A stretch of 64,000 bases of DNA, from assembly GCA_016801885.1 (NCBI GenBank), contig CM028899.1:16507501-16571500 (forward strand), written 5' to 3'. Position 1 is the stretch's first letter, and every line of letters starts with the position of its first letter. The notes under the pieces were generated by a model. It saw nothing but the letters and a program-made list of their open reading frames with translations, ran no database searches and had not been told where the DNA came from. This DNA comes from Toxotes chatareus (taxonomy: Eukaryota > Chordata > Actinopteri > Toxotidae). The translations under genes were made by a program, and so were the position numbers. Of the stretch, positions 34,990 through 48,100 are shown in pieces.

Positions 34990-37900
34990 AATCCCCCTAA
35001 CAGTAACTTACAGTAACACATCAGACATACGTCAGTGTTAAAAGTGACCCCCGTTTACCCCCTGCCCTCCTTCGCTGACCACTACTAGCATGAGGCCGTC
35101 AGGCACTATTCAGGATGGCTCAGTTTCCTCATATCACCTATTAGATCCAGATGAGACCCAAGCCTCCTCCTCCTCCTCCCCCTCCTCCTGACCACAGCCC
35201 TGTCTCAACTGTTCACAATTCAAAGCAGATGGTGGCTAACACCAGCCAAAGCCGTCCGCCGAAGCTGCTGCGGTGTGCGTTTGTTATGTCGTGTTTGTTA
35301 ACTCACAAATTCTCTTCCATTAAAGGGAGCGTGATTGAATGTCAGCAGCTGTTAAGCTGTGCTTAAGCTCATTTACTGCAATAGTAGTTTGATTTCAAAA
35401 CATGGATCTTAAATACTGTTTTCCTTTTTGAGCAACAAAAACTGTCAGTCACGATCATATCTGCAGAGTGTCTGAGGCATGATCATGATCTCATAAAGGT
35501 CTGAGGGTAATATGAAACAGAAGATTGAAGAGACACCTCCTATGCCTTCTTATTGGCTGCATCATGTTTAGCCTGTGTAATGCTGTCACACTCTCATAAA
35601 AGCCTCATTTATATGTGTGTAATGTTTGCTCTGAAGCTGCCCTGAGGCCTTTCTCTCATATCCTGAACTGTGTTTGACACACCTATGTCATAAACAATGT
35701 ATAAATTCCAGAATAAATTCCAGAAATGAATTTATTTCTGACAGGGTGAAGAAATCTCTACATTAAGGACCATCATGGGACAGTAAAACTATCCAGTGAA
35801 AATTAGCCAGATAAAATTATTACGTTTGGGTTTGCAGCTTGGCAGGGTGGAGCAGATTTTACTACACGTTTTACAGACTCAAAACCCTGAAGATGTTGAG
35901 TGAAATTATGTCCTACATCATGTTGGTGTTGTTCATTTTGGCACCTAATTGTTAGTAAATAGTTGTAGTCAAATTTTAGTGATTTGATTGCAGCTAATTT
36001 AAAGACATTTTAGTCTTTATTCCTACTTTTACTTTAAATTCTTAGATCTTTGAAGCATTGTGAGGCTGCAAACAAAAAATAGCCAACAATACCTTGTCCA
36101 CTGCCCTCAATTGCTGCTCCTTGTTTAATTATAGTGGTCTTTAATTTATCAATTTAGCTGATACATCTGTGAGTTCTTCCTTTTGGAGATCTGTTAGCCC
36201 ACATTACTAACAGAGAAACAACATTACTGATTGATTATGAATGCAGGGTCATCAGCAGTGAAATTAACACAGCTGTGAGGAGACGTAAAGAGTCAAATTC
36301 CCGAGCTAGATAAAAAGACCAGTATCAGCCCAAACCAAACCATATCCTGACATTCCAGGACCCTGTGCTCGTCACGGTGTCTGTGGCCGCTCCTCTTCCC
36401 CTCGTTGCTTGGAGGTCAATGTTGGTCTGGGTGCTGACGTGCTGGGGTCTCTGTCCCCTCTCTAATCTCTGTTTACGTTACTGTCTGTCCCATGCATTCA
36501 GCACCTAATCAGGTTCGCCCCTGTGCCAGCCCCCATCGTATCGTAAAAGGGTGCTTCCTCTCTGACCTTCAGTGACTGGATGACCTTTGACCTTGTCCTT
36601 CCACATATGCATTCACATACAGACACTGACAGGCCTCCACCTAAAAAAAGTGTTATGCAGTCCAGGACGCAGCTGCACTCTTGCTAAAGGGGAAAAACAA
36701 TAGAGCCACTGAGAAGAGAAAGAGATGAGTGATTTACTGCTTGTCTTGTTTTAACGGGGGATCCTCATATTTGATATATAATGTTGTCATCTCTCTGTCT
36801 AGTTGTCTGTCTCTTTTCTCTCTTCTCTTCCTCTTCTCGCTCCTCGTCTCCCTCTTTTTGTTTCTCATACCTCAATCTCCCCCACAGCAGTTTCCAATTA
36901 AGATTAGACCCCAAAATGGAAGACAGCCAAAACTTTCACTGTGGTGGTGGGGGGCCACATGTAATGTGATAAAGGACAGAGAATTATTAGGATGTAATAA
37001 ATAAACAGTAATGAGGCTAATAAAAAGATAACATTTCACATGTTTCAATGCAGACCTCCTGAGCTCATCTTATGAGAAACTGCAGTTTTTCTCTGTTTAA
37101 CCAGTCTTTTTCAAATCGCATGGGGAAAATCATCTTCAGCCACCTCGTATAAATTGGCTTGACCTTTATATAACCCAAGTACAACCCAAGGTTTGGAAGT
37201 CCCTGAGTGTTTTAGAATAGTATGTAGGCTGTTTTCTACAAATTTATGCTAAGATAAGTTCAGGCTGTGTGCTCTGATGAGGTGCAAATCACTGCAGTGA
37301 TTTCCTTTTTTTTTTTTTTTTTTAAAGAAATGTGTAATTCCATCTTTTTCATTTGCTTTGCTTTTCCCTTGGAAGTTTGTTAAATGACTGCTACTTTCAA
37401 ATGTTAAAAAATAAGGATTATGTTCTTATTTTGCGACATAAACTAATGTTTTTGAATCAAATCACTGCAATTTCTGAGCTTGTTGATTTCACATACTGTA
37501 AATCTATAGCGCTGTACTTTTCCAATTGAAATTCTTCACTCACAGAATGCACATGGAAGAAAAACTCAGCTGCTGACTATGTAATTAGCAGCATCCACAG
37601 TAAATCAAAGGTCAATGACACACGGCTTGTGAACACAAATTGAATGAAGGTGCAGTTCCAAAGTCTGACCCTTAGTATTCAATGATGTGTTCAGACAGAT
37701 GTTTTTCTATACCTCACATACTTTTCTGGCAAGAGTCCTAACGCATTATTATCATTACTAATTTTGGAAACTGGACAGGCACTTGGTGTGGTGTGGGTGA
37801 GAATATATCACATTTTAGTTTCTCTTCAGTTCAGACAGTTTTTTTTCTCTCTCTTGAAGTGCCATTAATCTCAGTCCATTTGGATGCCACCAAAGTTCAG

Positions 37901-39020
37901 CCATGAAATATGTTGCCCCCAGACAGTTTGGCTGCTTGTAGTGAACATATTCTGCAGCTGCCTCTTCTATGCTACGAATTGGAAAATATTTTAATGAAAC
38001 TGTGACTGCCACAGGTTCATTGTCAGGGAAAGATAACAGATGTTCAAGTTTAAAACTGAGAGACTACACTAAAATGTTAGCCACATTGTTTTTCTATATT
38101 CCATACATGTTTGCACAGTCTATAACTATATTGTCATACCATAAAAAGTCCTCTTTGATTTGCCTTAAACATTGTGTTACTGTTTTTATCTTATCAGAGT
38201 ATCTGCTCTCATGATCAGAGGAGTTCACAGCCTTGATTCCTAATAAAATTATCTTAACAAATTCATGCAAAGCAGGCTGTGCTGCCACATGTTACAGAAA
38301 CAACACTGGTATTTCCCTTAGATACTTGCTGCACCACTGCATCATTGTGTTTTCCTTTCTGTTCTCTAACAGAACGAATCCTCTCAGGCAGGTGGCGAGG
38401 ACGTTGATTCAGTGGACAGTGGACTCCCTCAGTCTTCCTGTAAAGAGACAGCACTATTCATTGGAGTGCCGACAGACCTATTCATTCCATTACACACGAG
38501 ACAGAGCCTAGTCAATACCTACTGTACGACAAGCAGAAGCTTTCAGAGGCATTACCAATAAGAGGTCAGACTCCTCTTTGCTTCTCATTTGCGCTATGCA
38601 CTGAGGCCATAATTAGTTGCTCTGAAGGGTGTTTTAGCTTCTACATGCATGTGTGAGTGTGTGTGTGCATGCACCGGTGTATGTGTATGTGTGTGAGTAT
38701 GTGCAGTGAACTGATTGTGCTCTAAGCCCGGCAGCCGGCAGTGAGGTAATGGATGATGCTGCTGAGCGAGATCTGAACCCTCTGACCTCTGCCGGTTTGA
38801 CTGACAGAGCAGGGAGGGGATCGGAGAGCGGAGGGTTAGCTACACACCATAGACCCCAAAGACAGCAAACAGCGTCTCAGAGCTTATAGAGACAAGAGCC
38901 ACCAATTTAAATCTATTGTTCTCTGCTCACAATGCTCACGTGGTTTTAATGAGTCAGACAGTAGACACGATGGCTGTGTGTGATCACATCTGGTTCCAAC
39001 TACTCACTCAGCTATCTCCC
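34990..39020. other. Gene-free interval
   Basis: It contains a short CCT run (about 35157-35187), a direct/inverted repeat of AATAAATTC around 35701-35740, a pyrimidine-rich stretch at 36790-36870 and a T-run (37305-37323). An acceptor-flanked open stretch at about 38373-38515 lacks a donor. Nothing else is recognised. Confidence 0.5.
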
Positions 39021-39030
39021 CATCTCACAG

Positions 39031-39086
39031 GGACGACTCCCCACAACGGCCCCGTTCGCAGCTGCACACACCACAAGAGCTTTAAG
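39031..39086 (+). CDS. Candidate short coding exon, unassigned
   Basis: A strong acceptor (ctatctccccatctcacag) and a good donor (AAG/gtatgt) flank 56 bases. Read with two leading bases, it encodes TTPHNGPVRSCTHHKSFK. Its 5' phase fits the candidate exon at 34124-34235 (G joined to GG gives Gly). Its 3' phase 0 fits a start at 57872 in the C-terminal exon of the gene at 57.9-62.5 kb. The phase agreement is suggestive, but each join has a one-in-three chance. Confidence 0.2.
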
Positions 39087-39099
39087 GTATGTAAAGTGT

Positions 39100-42000
39100 G
39101 CTGGGGATAAATCCAAAGCCAAAGAAATGTTTTACATGGTGAAAACACTAAAATGCCTATTAATTGTGCATCTGCTGTAAATCAAATTAATTCTTTCAGT
39201 GGTTGTTCAACTTTTTTTTCTTGTACTGCATACACAGAATGTTTTCCTTCCTCTGGGGACCATTGACAACACAGATTTTCAAACCACCAAAGCAAACACT
39301 CGCTGTTCCAATCCCATTCCACTGGTGCTGCCAATCTTGAAGGAAATGAGAGCACCACGCTTAGTTTTTGCTGAGCTCAAGATTTTCTTGCATTTCTAAA
39401 GAAAGAAACAGCATCTCTAGACAAGGGGGAAGTGATGACAGTGAACTTGCTTCAGAGTAAACTTTCTTTGCTTGAGCCACCTCGTGCAGTCTCATCTGAG
39501 TGGGTTTTCTCATGTGTCGTCCGTTTAGACTGTCCTGGGTTGGCTGTAGTTGCCTGTGGTGATTGGTGTGAAGCGAGGGAGTCTAGAGCAGCAAACCTAT
39601 CCACTATTGATCTACAGATGGCTCTCATGGAGGGCTGCTCAATCCAGCTTCAACATCCAAGATGTATTTGAGGCTCCCTACACTGTTGTGAAATTGTAGC
39701 ATTTCTCTTGTAGCGTGTGATGTGCTGAACGCTTCCAGAAAGAGGCAGATTTAATTGAATTCTTTCATTCTGTGTGAGGAAAGATTACAATGACATTGAA
39801 GCTGATGTGCATATTTTTCCATTTTACATGAGAGGAGGGGGTGGGACGAGGGGTTAATTAGCAATGGCTGACTGACATTTGAGAGCCAGCATTCCTAGAA
39901 GTCGTGCTGCCATCTTTCCATTGTGTGTATTACTGACTGGAGCAGCCTGTGAATACGCCTCTTGACATAACGCTGGTTGTGTGCCGTTGGCAGTTCAAGA
40001 CGTTTGTCACTTTGCAGCATTTAACGTTTGTAAGGACCCGTTGTTGATACGTTTATATTCCACTCGGAAAGTGGAAGCTAGCAAGTTAGGATAAAGGTCA
40101 GGTTATGCTCTTTCAGAACCGGTTTCATAAGACGTGTTGTCTGATTGCTTCAGAAATAACTCCATTCAGCCACACTCGAAGGAAGAGTGAAATGGCAAAT
40201 GTCATGGTGAGGGAGAGGACACGACACTGTTTAAATAAGAGCATAAAGGCATTCATAGTGCTGTACTCATTCATCTGTGCCAAATGGGTAAAAAACTCAG
40301 ATTGTTGAATTTGTGGGAGAAGGGGGTTTGCCAAGCTATTCGACTATCCTACAAGGAGTATTCACCGTGGCAGTGGTTGACTGACATTTGAGAGTGATCA
40401 ACCTCTGTGGTGTGCCACTGACTAAAGTCTGTCATATTGTGTACGCTACAGACATTAATAAAACCCACATGGCGTCAAGTCACACACTGGAATCGAGTGA
40501 TTTAATTTTGACGAAATTAGTGCATAAGTCAAAACTAACAACTGGATATTTACACTGATCTCTTTCGAAAAAGTGATTTTTTTCTTTCAGTTAAACTTTC
40601 AGAGGAAGCAGTTCTCTTTTGCAGCTTACAGTCAGACTCCATTGTTGGATAACACCATGAGGAAAACTGGCCGTAACCATACTTTTTGGCAATAGCAGCT
40701 GTGTTGTTTATTTTTGTTATTGTAGTCATTAAAACTTCATATCCATGGGAAGAAGAGAGCTGAACATTGGTATGTCAACACTTGCCAGCAATATCATTTC
40801 AACTATTTCCTGCAGTTTATTTACATTCAGTCTGGTGGTGATATTGAACAAAGGTTAGAAGTTTGTCAGGGCTGTGATGGAGGCCTCTTAAAGTGCATAT
40901 TTCTTCTGTATAATTACTCATCTATTTTCTGTGATTAGGACTAATTAGGAAAAGGAACAAGTTAAAGACATGGCTAAACAATAACTCGCAGGCAGTTTTT
41001 TCCTTTTTTTACACTCAGCTATGAATAAATTGTTTTCAGCCAGGTTTAAACATCTGGGGGCAAGTATGTGTGTGTATGTGTGTGTGTGTGTGTGTGTCCA
41101 CTTACTGCATGTACATTACTTGCTGAATGGAGCGTGGATATGAAGTTGGGTTTGGCCTGCTCGTTCTACCTGTTACAGTGTGACACTGAGCAGTCACCAC
41201 TGTGTTTACAGGAGCAGAGCAGTTCAGAGGCAGCAGAGGAGTCGCTGCCTGCCGCTGAGATCAAAACACACACACAAATAACCACTTGCTTAAACACACA
41301 GAGACATGCAGCCGGAACTTAAGACTCTGCAATGTTTGGGAGAGCAGTTTACTAATACTCACTTTGAAATGCCAAATAGTTCAGCTGACATTTAGAGAAA
41401 TGTACACACACACACATTTGTGATATACAGAAGTGCAGGTTAAAACGCATACACTCATATATACAAACACAATATACAGCACATTCAGAGACTACATTCA
41501 CACTTTCACACTTCTTGTGCAGTTCACACTTGAGATGAAGCATTATGAACAAGTACTCAGCCAGCTCTGTGTATGTTCTTACAGTAAATGTAAGGTCAGG
41601 TGGGTCATGACTTTAATACTAGTTAAGTATCTTTGCATTGCTGTTTCATTACACAATAACAAGATGTGGACATTTGGCTACAAACAAACAAACACAAAAT
41701 CCTAATCCAGCTTGACAGTTGACAAATCCATGCACCAAATTTTTCAGCATAAGCAAAGATAACGTTCCCTGCGTTCATTCACAGGTACACTCAATACATA
41801 ATTACTGTCACTCTTGGATAAATTTATAAAGACAAGCAATATCAGAAAGTGATTAAAGGACCTCTCTCCTGCCAATTGTGGCCAGGCAAGGTGACTTCGC
41901 TGACATCACTGATTGTCAGGAAACTCTTGAGTTGCCCGCAGCGAGCTGTCATTTTGCACAATGTGGTTTCAGAACAGATATACATGGTCAAAAATCAGCT

Positions 42001-42130
42001 GATTATTAAAAGGAGAAAGGTTTGATAGAAATAACCAATAGGATTTCAGTCCAACAGACCAATGAAAGTTTATCATCAACTGATAGGCTACAGATGATGA
42101 ATGGGCTTGCTAATATTTTCACTTCTAAAG
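39100..42130. other. Gene-free interval
   Basis: Unique AT-rich DNA with no supported exon; it includes the TG microsatellite at 41067-41097 and short CA clusters around 41400-41470. Confidence 0.5.
41067..41097 (+). repeat. (TG)n microsatellite
   Basis: About 15 TG units with one TATG interruption. Confidence 0.9.
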
Positions 42131-42134
42131 ATAT

Positions 42135-42530
42135 TTTTAGCCATGCTCGTAGCTTGGCTCAGCGGATGGCAGTGTTGGTCTGTCAGTCAGTCCACTACTT
42201 TGGTCCAGACTAAAATGTCTCAACATCTACAGGATAGATTGGTGCAAAGTTTTGTAAAAACATTCATAGTCCCCAGAAGATGAATCTTCCTTGTAGCTCC
42301 ACAATGGGATTGACATTTGTGTGTTTGACTGAAATGTCATAGCAACTTTTGGATGGATTTCCATGAACTATAGCACACACATTCATGGTGCTCGGAGGTT
42401 GAACTGTAATAAATGTGGTGATCCTTTTATTTTTGCATGTTTGCGTTGTCATTTTGTGCTTGGTAACATTTCTATGTTGGCATTTAGTTCAAAGCCTCAT
42501 TGTGGTCAAGTGCAGCCTCACAGTGTGCTA
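42135..42530 (-). mobile_element. Dispersed teleost repeat, 'atttcatggcag' family (copy 3, inverted)
   Basis: On the plus strand it begins with 'tttagccatgctcgtagctt' and 'tcagcggatggcagtgttgg', continues with 'ccactactttggtccagact' and 'agactaaaatgtctcaacat' and 'ttggatggatttccatgaac', and ends around 'gttgaactgtaataaatgtg'. This is the reverse of the family consensus seen at 15807-16022, and it extends that copy on one side. Confidence 0.65.
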
Positions 42531-42539
42531 GTATGGCTG

Positions 42540-45020
42540 AAGACTGTTGTTATATTGGGACTGACAAACGCAGATGTATTCTTTATCCATGATAATAATT
42601 CATTTTTCACAAGGAAAGCTTGTTTATCAAAGTCAGAGAACTTTTAGAGAGAAAACACAGTTATCTTCTATTTCAACTGACCTGCCTATGGACTGAACAT
42701 CGGAGGATGAATGCGTTTAAAAATGAAGTCAAATCAGATTCTCTTTTTTATCCACACCATGCTCAGTGTTAAACAGAAGCATCTGTTTTGGACTAGACTA
42801 GAAGTGCTGACTTTAATAAAATACTTTGGTAGAAGTCTCTGCAGTGTGTGCAGAGAAAACATCCTCTGAATAGATCATTGATGAGCAACCAGTGTGCTTT
42901 TTACAGAATCATGTGTTTTATCCAAAGCCTCTTTCATCAGCAGCTTACATGACTATTGAGAACACCATAGCATGTATAATAGATTTATCACTTGTGCTGG
43001 ATGCTTCTGAAATAGACATTTGGATAAGAGGTCAGACAGTGTGTCTCAGCGCTTTCCCCAGCTGACCCTCTGATGCGCCTAGTGATAAAAAAAAAAAAAG
43101 ATGATCATAAAGCATTTTACGTAAGAAGGAGATTGTACGGGATTATGACGGCGGCAAATGTACACAGCCCTGCACATAAACACTCTGTTAGCAATGGAGG
43201 ACAGCAACAATGCTGCAAGGCCACACGCACAGATGTGATTTGGGTCAAACAGTAGTGGACCAAGGTTTTAATTCTGCTAATGACTAAAACCTGTCTGACT
43301 CTTCTGTGGCCTTTACCACGGCTTGGTTCTGTCAGAGGTCGCAATCTGAGGACACACTCATCAGTAGGCTGCTAGTTTCTGCTGCCACTTTGGCTCTGAT
43401 GAAAAGAGAGATGAAAGGGAGCAGGCAAGGAGAGACAGAGTGTCTTGTTTCCTCTCCACCAGTAGAGGAAATGCTGCTTGAGCAGGGGTGTGGGAACGCC
43501 AAAGCCAGCAGCTAGGGGCTCAGCAGGGCTCCGAAGGCCTCCTTGGCAGGATGCAAGCAAAGGGGATTGTGGGAAATTACACGGGATTAGAGCGGGCGTC
43601 TAATGCCCTCATCCAGCGGGACATTTTCATCAAGAAACAGGGCTGTCGGACAGGCACAAAGAGAGAGAGAGGGAGAGAGAGAGAGAGAGAGAAAAACCTC
43701 AACCGACCCTTTTTCCAGCTCCCCAGGATCAGACCTTACAGAAACCTTCTTTCTTCTCCTTTGTGTTGCTTTTGCAAGCTGGCACTTCTTGTTGCAATTG
43801 TCCTTGCACACAGAAAGAGAGGGTGAGACAATAAAAACAAGGATGCCGATGGGTGAAAGTCCTGCTGTTTAAGTTGTGATAGGGTTTGTGGGGCCTCTGC
43901 TTCAGCTATACGTTCCGTTTCCCTCCTCTCTCCGTCGCTCCACATGGGGTTTGTAACAAGCCAGCTCCTGAGACACTGGAAGTTCCTAGTCCCTGGACAG
44001 AACTGCCTGAATAATGTGAGTTTAATCTCAGGCCCCAAACCCACAGGGTATCTGTTTTTACATTGGCACTTCCTTGCTAAATCTACCAACCTTTGTTGGC
44101 CTTATAAAAGGGAATAAAGGGAACTGAAAGAGCCTGACCAGGCAGTTAATGCCTAAATTAGAACCAGATACACTTTATCAGATAACTCGGTCAAATGCAC
44201 ATGAGCCTTTCTTGGTGACACTAGCAAAAATTTGTCCCAGAAAAGTTTAGTTGCGTACTTGTGTGGCACAGAGGTCATAGGGAGGCGTTTGCTGTGTATT
44301 GGGCACACCAAACAAATGCTTTAAAAGGAGTTTTACATCCTGTAAATCAGTGTTGATATGTTAAACATTTAACCAAGACCTTTATCTTCTTCTAACTTTA
44401 AAGGCCCTGAAAATGTATTTTCTCAATCACTTTCCTACAGTAAGTAGTATGTTCCTACATTAACAAATAATTTTCTGTCAGAGTAAAAACTGTTTTTGTT
44501 ATTTCACAAGACATTTTTCTGAAACCCCCTCCCTCCATACGTGTCCGATGTCAGAATAGGGATCCATCCATTTCTGTAACTTTCTGAGATTGACAACCTG
44601 ACAACCATGCCCTTTGCACACACAAATGGCCAGGTGTGCAGACCTTTCTTTTTCCTTACACAACTACGTTCCATGCTTGGCTTGGCTGAGATTGTCCAAA
44701 ACTATGTGCAGTTATCCCCATTTGAACAATTTTCATGTCCTGGCAGGCTTTTTTATGGCACCTTCGAATGTGACCGCTCAGATCAGCTAAACACTTTTGC
44801 CATCAGACGTGTTCATGACAGTTTGTACAAAATAGTCTGTTCCAAGCATGCCGCTACCATCACAGCACTTACTTTTGCAGACATTGTGACTTTGAGGCAA
44901 AGTTCATTCAACTGTTTCTTTCAAAACATATATGCCTTAGCAAATTAGAAGTGTACAATACTAATTTTTTAGGAGAGTAAACAGTAGAGAACTTCAGTGG
45001 CAGATGGGGACAGTCCCTCT
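42540..45020. other. Gene-free interval
   Basis: It contains an A-run (43087-43099) and a (GA)n tract (43659-43694). Frames are short, and none has a credible pair of splice sites. Confidence 0.5.
43659..43694 (+). repeat. (GA)n microsatellite
   Basis: About 17 GA units with one GG interruption; an Arg/Glu-rich frame over it is an artefact. Confidence 0.9.
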
Positions 45021-45032
45021 TTCTTTTTTGGA

Positions 45033-45039
45033 TATATAA
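45033..45039 (+). promoter_or_regulatory. Candidate TATA box before the exon at 45090
   Basis: TATATAA lies 50 bp upstream of an ATG that opens the candidate first exon at 45090-45140. A start site 25-30 bp downstream would leave a leader of about 25 bases. Such a match is not rare in AT-rich DNA, so its value lies only in the spacing. Confidence 0.25.
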
Positions 45040-45089
45040 GACTCCATTATGGAGGGGGCTGTTAAGGGGCTGTTTGTCACTCAGTCAAA

Positions 45090-45140
45090 ATGTACCACTG
45101 GTCAATGCTATCTCCTCAGCTGAACTGCCTTGTCTATGAG
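45090..45140 (+). CDS. Candidate first coding exon (17 codons) of the Arg/Trp/Tyr-rich gene
   Basis: An ATG in acceptable context (caaaATGT) opens MYHWSMLSPQLNCLVYE and ends at a consensus donor (GAG/gtaagg), phase 0. A TATATAA stands 50 bp upstream. Joined to the candidate exon 54290-54342 and to the C-terminal exons at 57868-58113, 62272-62331 and 62433-62451, it gives an uninterrupted frame of 142 codons plus stop, with all phases compatible. No transcript evidence is available, and alternatives exist at 34124 and 39031. Confidence 0.25.
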
Positions 45141-45149
45141 GTAAGGAAG

Positions 45150-48100
45150 TCCATAAAAGGGACAAAAAGAGCTCAATCCCTGCTGCTTTTAAACACAGGC
45201 TGTAAAATCAGATGACTTTACTGCCACTTTACTCATCCTAATGATTCAGGACATTTTAACACACAGAGGAGTGAAAAACCACAGTCCTCAGCATACATTT
45301 CCTATGGTTGCCAAGGGTGGAAAAACAGGAAGCCTGTCTTTATGAGGCAAAATAAAACCTTAATGGCCGTTTTAATATTTGGGTTGCCAAGTGCTGCCTA
45401 CTCTGGCATGCATTTTCCCCTTGACTTGCCTTGGCCTTTTCTCTATGGGCCTCTGTTGAATGCTGTGGGAGAAGCCATTCACTAACCTTGTAGTGGTTTA
45501 CATGCCCATTAAATCAGGCTTAAACAGTGCCTATATAGACATGACTGCTTTGTGTAATTAGTTGTGGAGGGATAATTGCAAGGTCACTGAGTGTTATTGT
45601 GTGCAATCTGATTAAAAATCCCTCATTTCTGGCCAGCTGCTAACTAATAAGATGTTAGACCTTCAGAAGTAATGGATTAATATGACTTTGTAAAGATATT
45701 CAACAAATTTTAACTTTTCACACAGGGTTTAAAAAAAGATGTCAATTTTAAGATTCTTCATCTCTTCATCTTATAATTTAGTCAACTTTTAAACTTGATT
45801 TACTTCAGAGGATCAGATTGTATCCTTTGATGGTGGGGTTCTGCGTGAGATTTGCTATGAATGCCATATTTCATAAACATACAGAGGATAAGTTTGAGAT
45901 CCACAGTAGAACAAATCAGTGAATCTATCTCTGGATGACTTCAAAGTTCCATTGATATCTGAAACACATGGGGATTTTTCTTTTTCCAATTAGGCTTGAG
46001 CCCTCCACTTTTTCATTTTCGTTTTCATTCTCTCCGTCTCACTCTTGCTTTCTTTAAAAACATGCTTTAAAATTACACTTTGAGTCATAAAATTGTAAAT
46101 TTTGCCCTTCCTACACCATGACCGTGCACCAACACCAAACAGCAGTCTAAATTGCATTTATCAACTGATAAAAGAGGCTACTGTAGTCAAACTAAAGGGA
46201 AACTGGAAATGTAATGCACCTCACTTCTGTAAAGAAGTGCTCTGTAAAAAAATTTTAACGGCTATATAATGATACTGTAGCTGTTGTGCTTCATTTTCCA
46301 TTTTCAAAATTTAACTGACTTCCCTATTCTAACTGGACACTACATGTTGCTTTTTGTCCATGTAATTTCAACACATGCAGAATCACTGATCTCCAACACA
46401 TTCTGTATTGTGTTGGTTCCATATTATAGAAAGAAGGTGGTCTAATTAGCATTGGCTGTCTCTTGTGTCGGTCATGATGTGGTGATGGAAAATGTCCAGA
46501 GTATCAAAACTTGTATTTGTAGGTAGTCCTGCAACCACACGTCACATGTACACACATTCATGTAATCTTGTGATTTGGCAGAAGCTAAAGATTGTTACCG
46601 TCCACACCCTACCTCCCACACCCCCAAAATTGAAAACTATTACCAAGTTAGCCTCTCCCATCCATCCACAACCCCCTCCAGCTGCTGCTAATGCCCTCCA
46701 ACACAAGTACCTTTAGTTATTTTACACAGAATGAAGGCCCTATCTCAACATGTTTACCTTGCTATTTATCTTATCTTATTTATTGATCTTGTTTCATCTA
46801 TTGCTGAGAACTAACTGTTGTTGCTACAATTACTGCTCTCTGAGAGATCGTAGTTTTGTTGTATGCCTACAATGACAAATAATGTGTCTTATAACTTATG
46901 TCTTATATCTGCTAATAGCCTACTGTTTATTATACGATCATTTAAGTAAGTACAGCACAGCCTATAAAGCTGTACTTTTAACACCACAGAAAGCATGCTG
47001 TAAATGCCAACCAACACCAGCTTGAGGTCACATGATTCTGGGTTACTAATCCTTCCAAGAATCAAAAACTGTAGGAGGCAGGACTTTCCAAAGCAGGACA
47101 CCACTAATATGGAATAGCCATAAATAAGGACAGGGTACAGGACAGTCTCAGTATTCAAACCCAAAGACTGTGGTTCTGTCTCCTTGGGGCTCATAGCTCA
47201 AACATCCAGGTGCAGCAGGGTCCTTCTTCTGCTCGACCCCACCCTGCTATAGTCCCCCATCTCCAGGAAGCTGCAAATCCTCTCCATAGTTAGAGCAAGT
47301 GGTGTACACACAGTGATGAATAGCTTGTATTTTATGATGCATAACAAGAGTGATTAGTCAGAGAGCTAATTATTCCTTTTGAGAAGTGTGGGGAGAGACC
47401 GCAGGCTTTGTTAGGAAGAATTTTTCATGTGATGTTTGAAGTTAACCTCAATAACCGAAGGCAGCCAGGGGAATTAAAGTTTAGTGGTTTTGTGTGTAGA
47501 GTTTTGCATTTGCCACAAATAACACGAGGTTATTCTCCTTTATTTGGGTATTTCCCTCAGCCCTCCTCTTTTTTTCTGGTTGCCTCTGTCACATGGTTTC
47601 CCACCTCAAAACCAGTTTGTTTAGTTATAAGCCACACAGGGTGTCAAGTGTAAAGTAGCTGTAAAATAAACGGTGTAACCTGAGAAGTATTTTGCCCCGC
47701 CAGGTTCACGATGTCAGTGACACAGTATCAGCAGGATTAATCTTGAACACACTTCACTTCTAACACCTTTCATCTACACCCCCTCTGACACTGGGGGAGT
47801 TTCACACATTCAACCCAAAACTTTGTCATTACATGCTGCTTCGCATTGCTGCTTAGCAAGTGAGTCATACTTGTGCAACATTCTCAAGACAGGAAGTGGC
47901 ACACTCAGCAGTGACTTAAAGGAGAACGAAGTTCACTCATATTGTTACTACAGAGATCGTCTGCTGCTGCTGTCACTGGAAATGTTGAATAAGTATGTAA
48001 AAACAATTAAAAAGAAACATCACTGTCATTTAAATTGGAAAAAAAAGTCAATTAAATTCAATACAGGAGAGTCTGAAAATGACCAGTGGGCATTAACTAG

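Noticed and set aside
36897..36970. Acceptor-like site followed by QFPIKIRPQNGRQPKLSLWW
   Set aside because: No donor and a G-run-encoded Trp cluster; probably chance.
38373..38570. Acceptor-flanked stretch reading NESSQAGGEDVDSVDSGLPQ...
   Set aside because: The acceptor is good, but two frames are open and neither has a donor or a known protein; it is too ambiguous to list as an exon.
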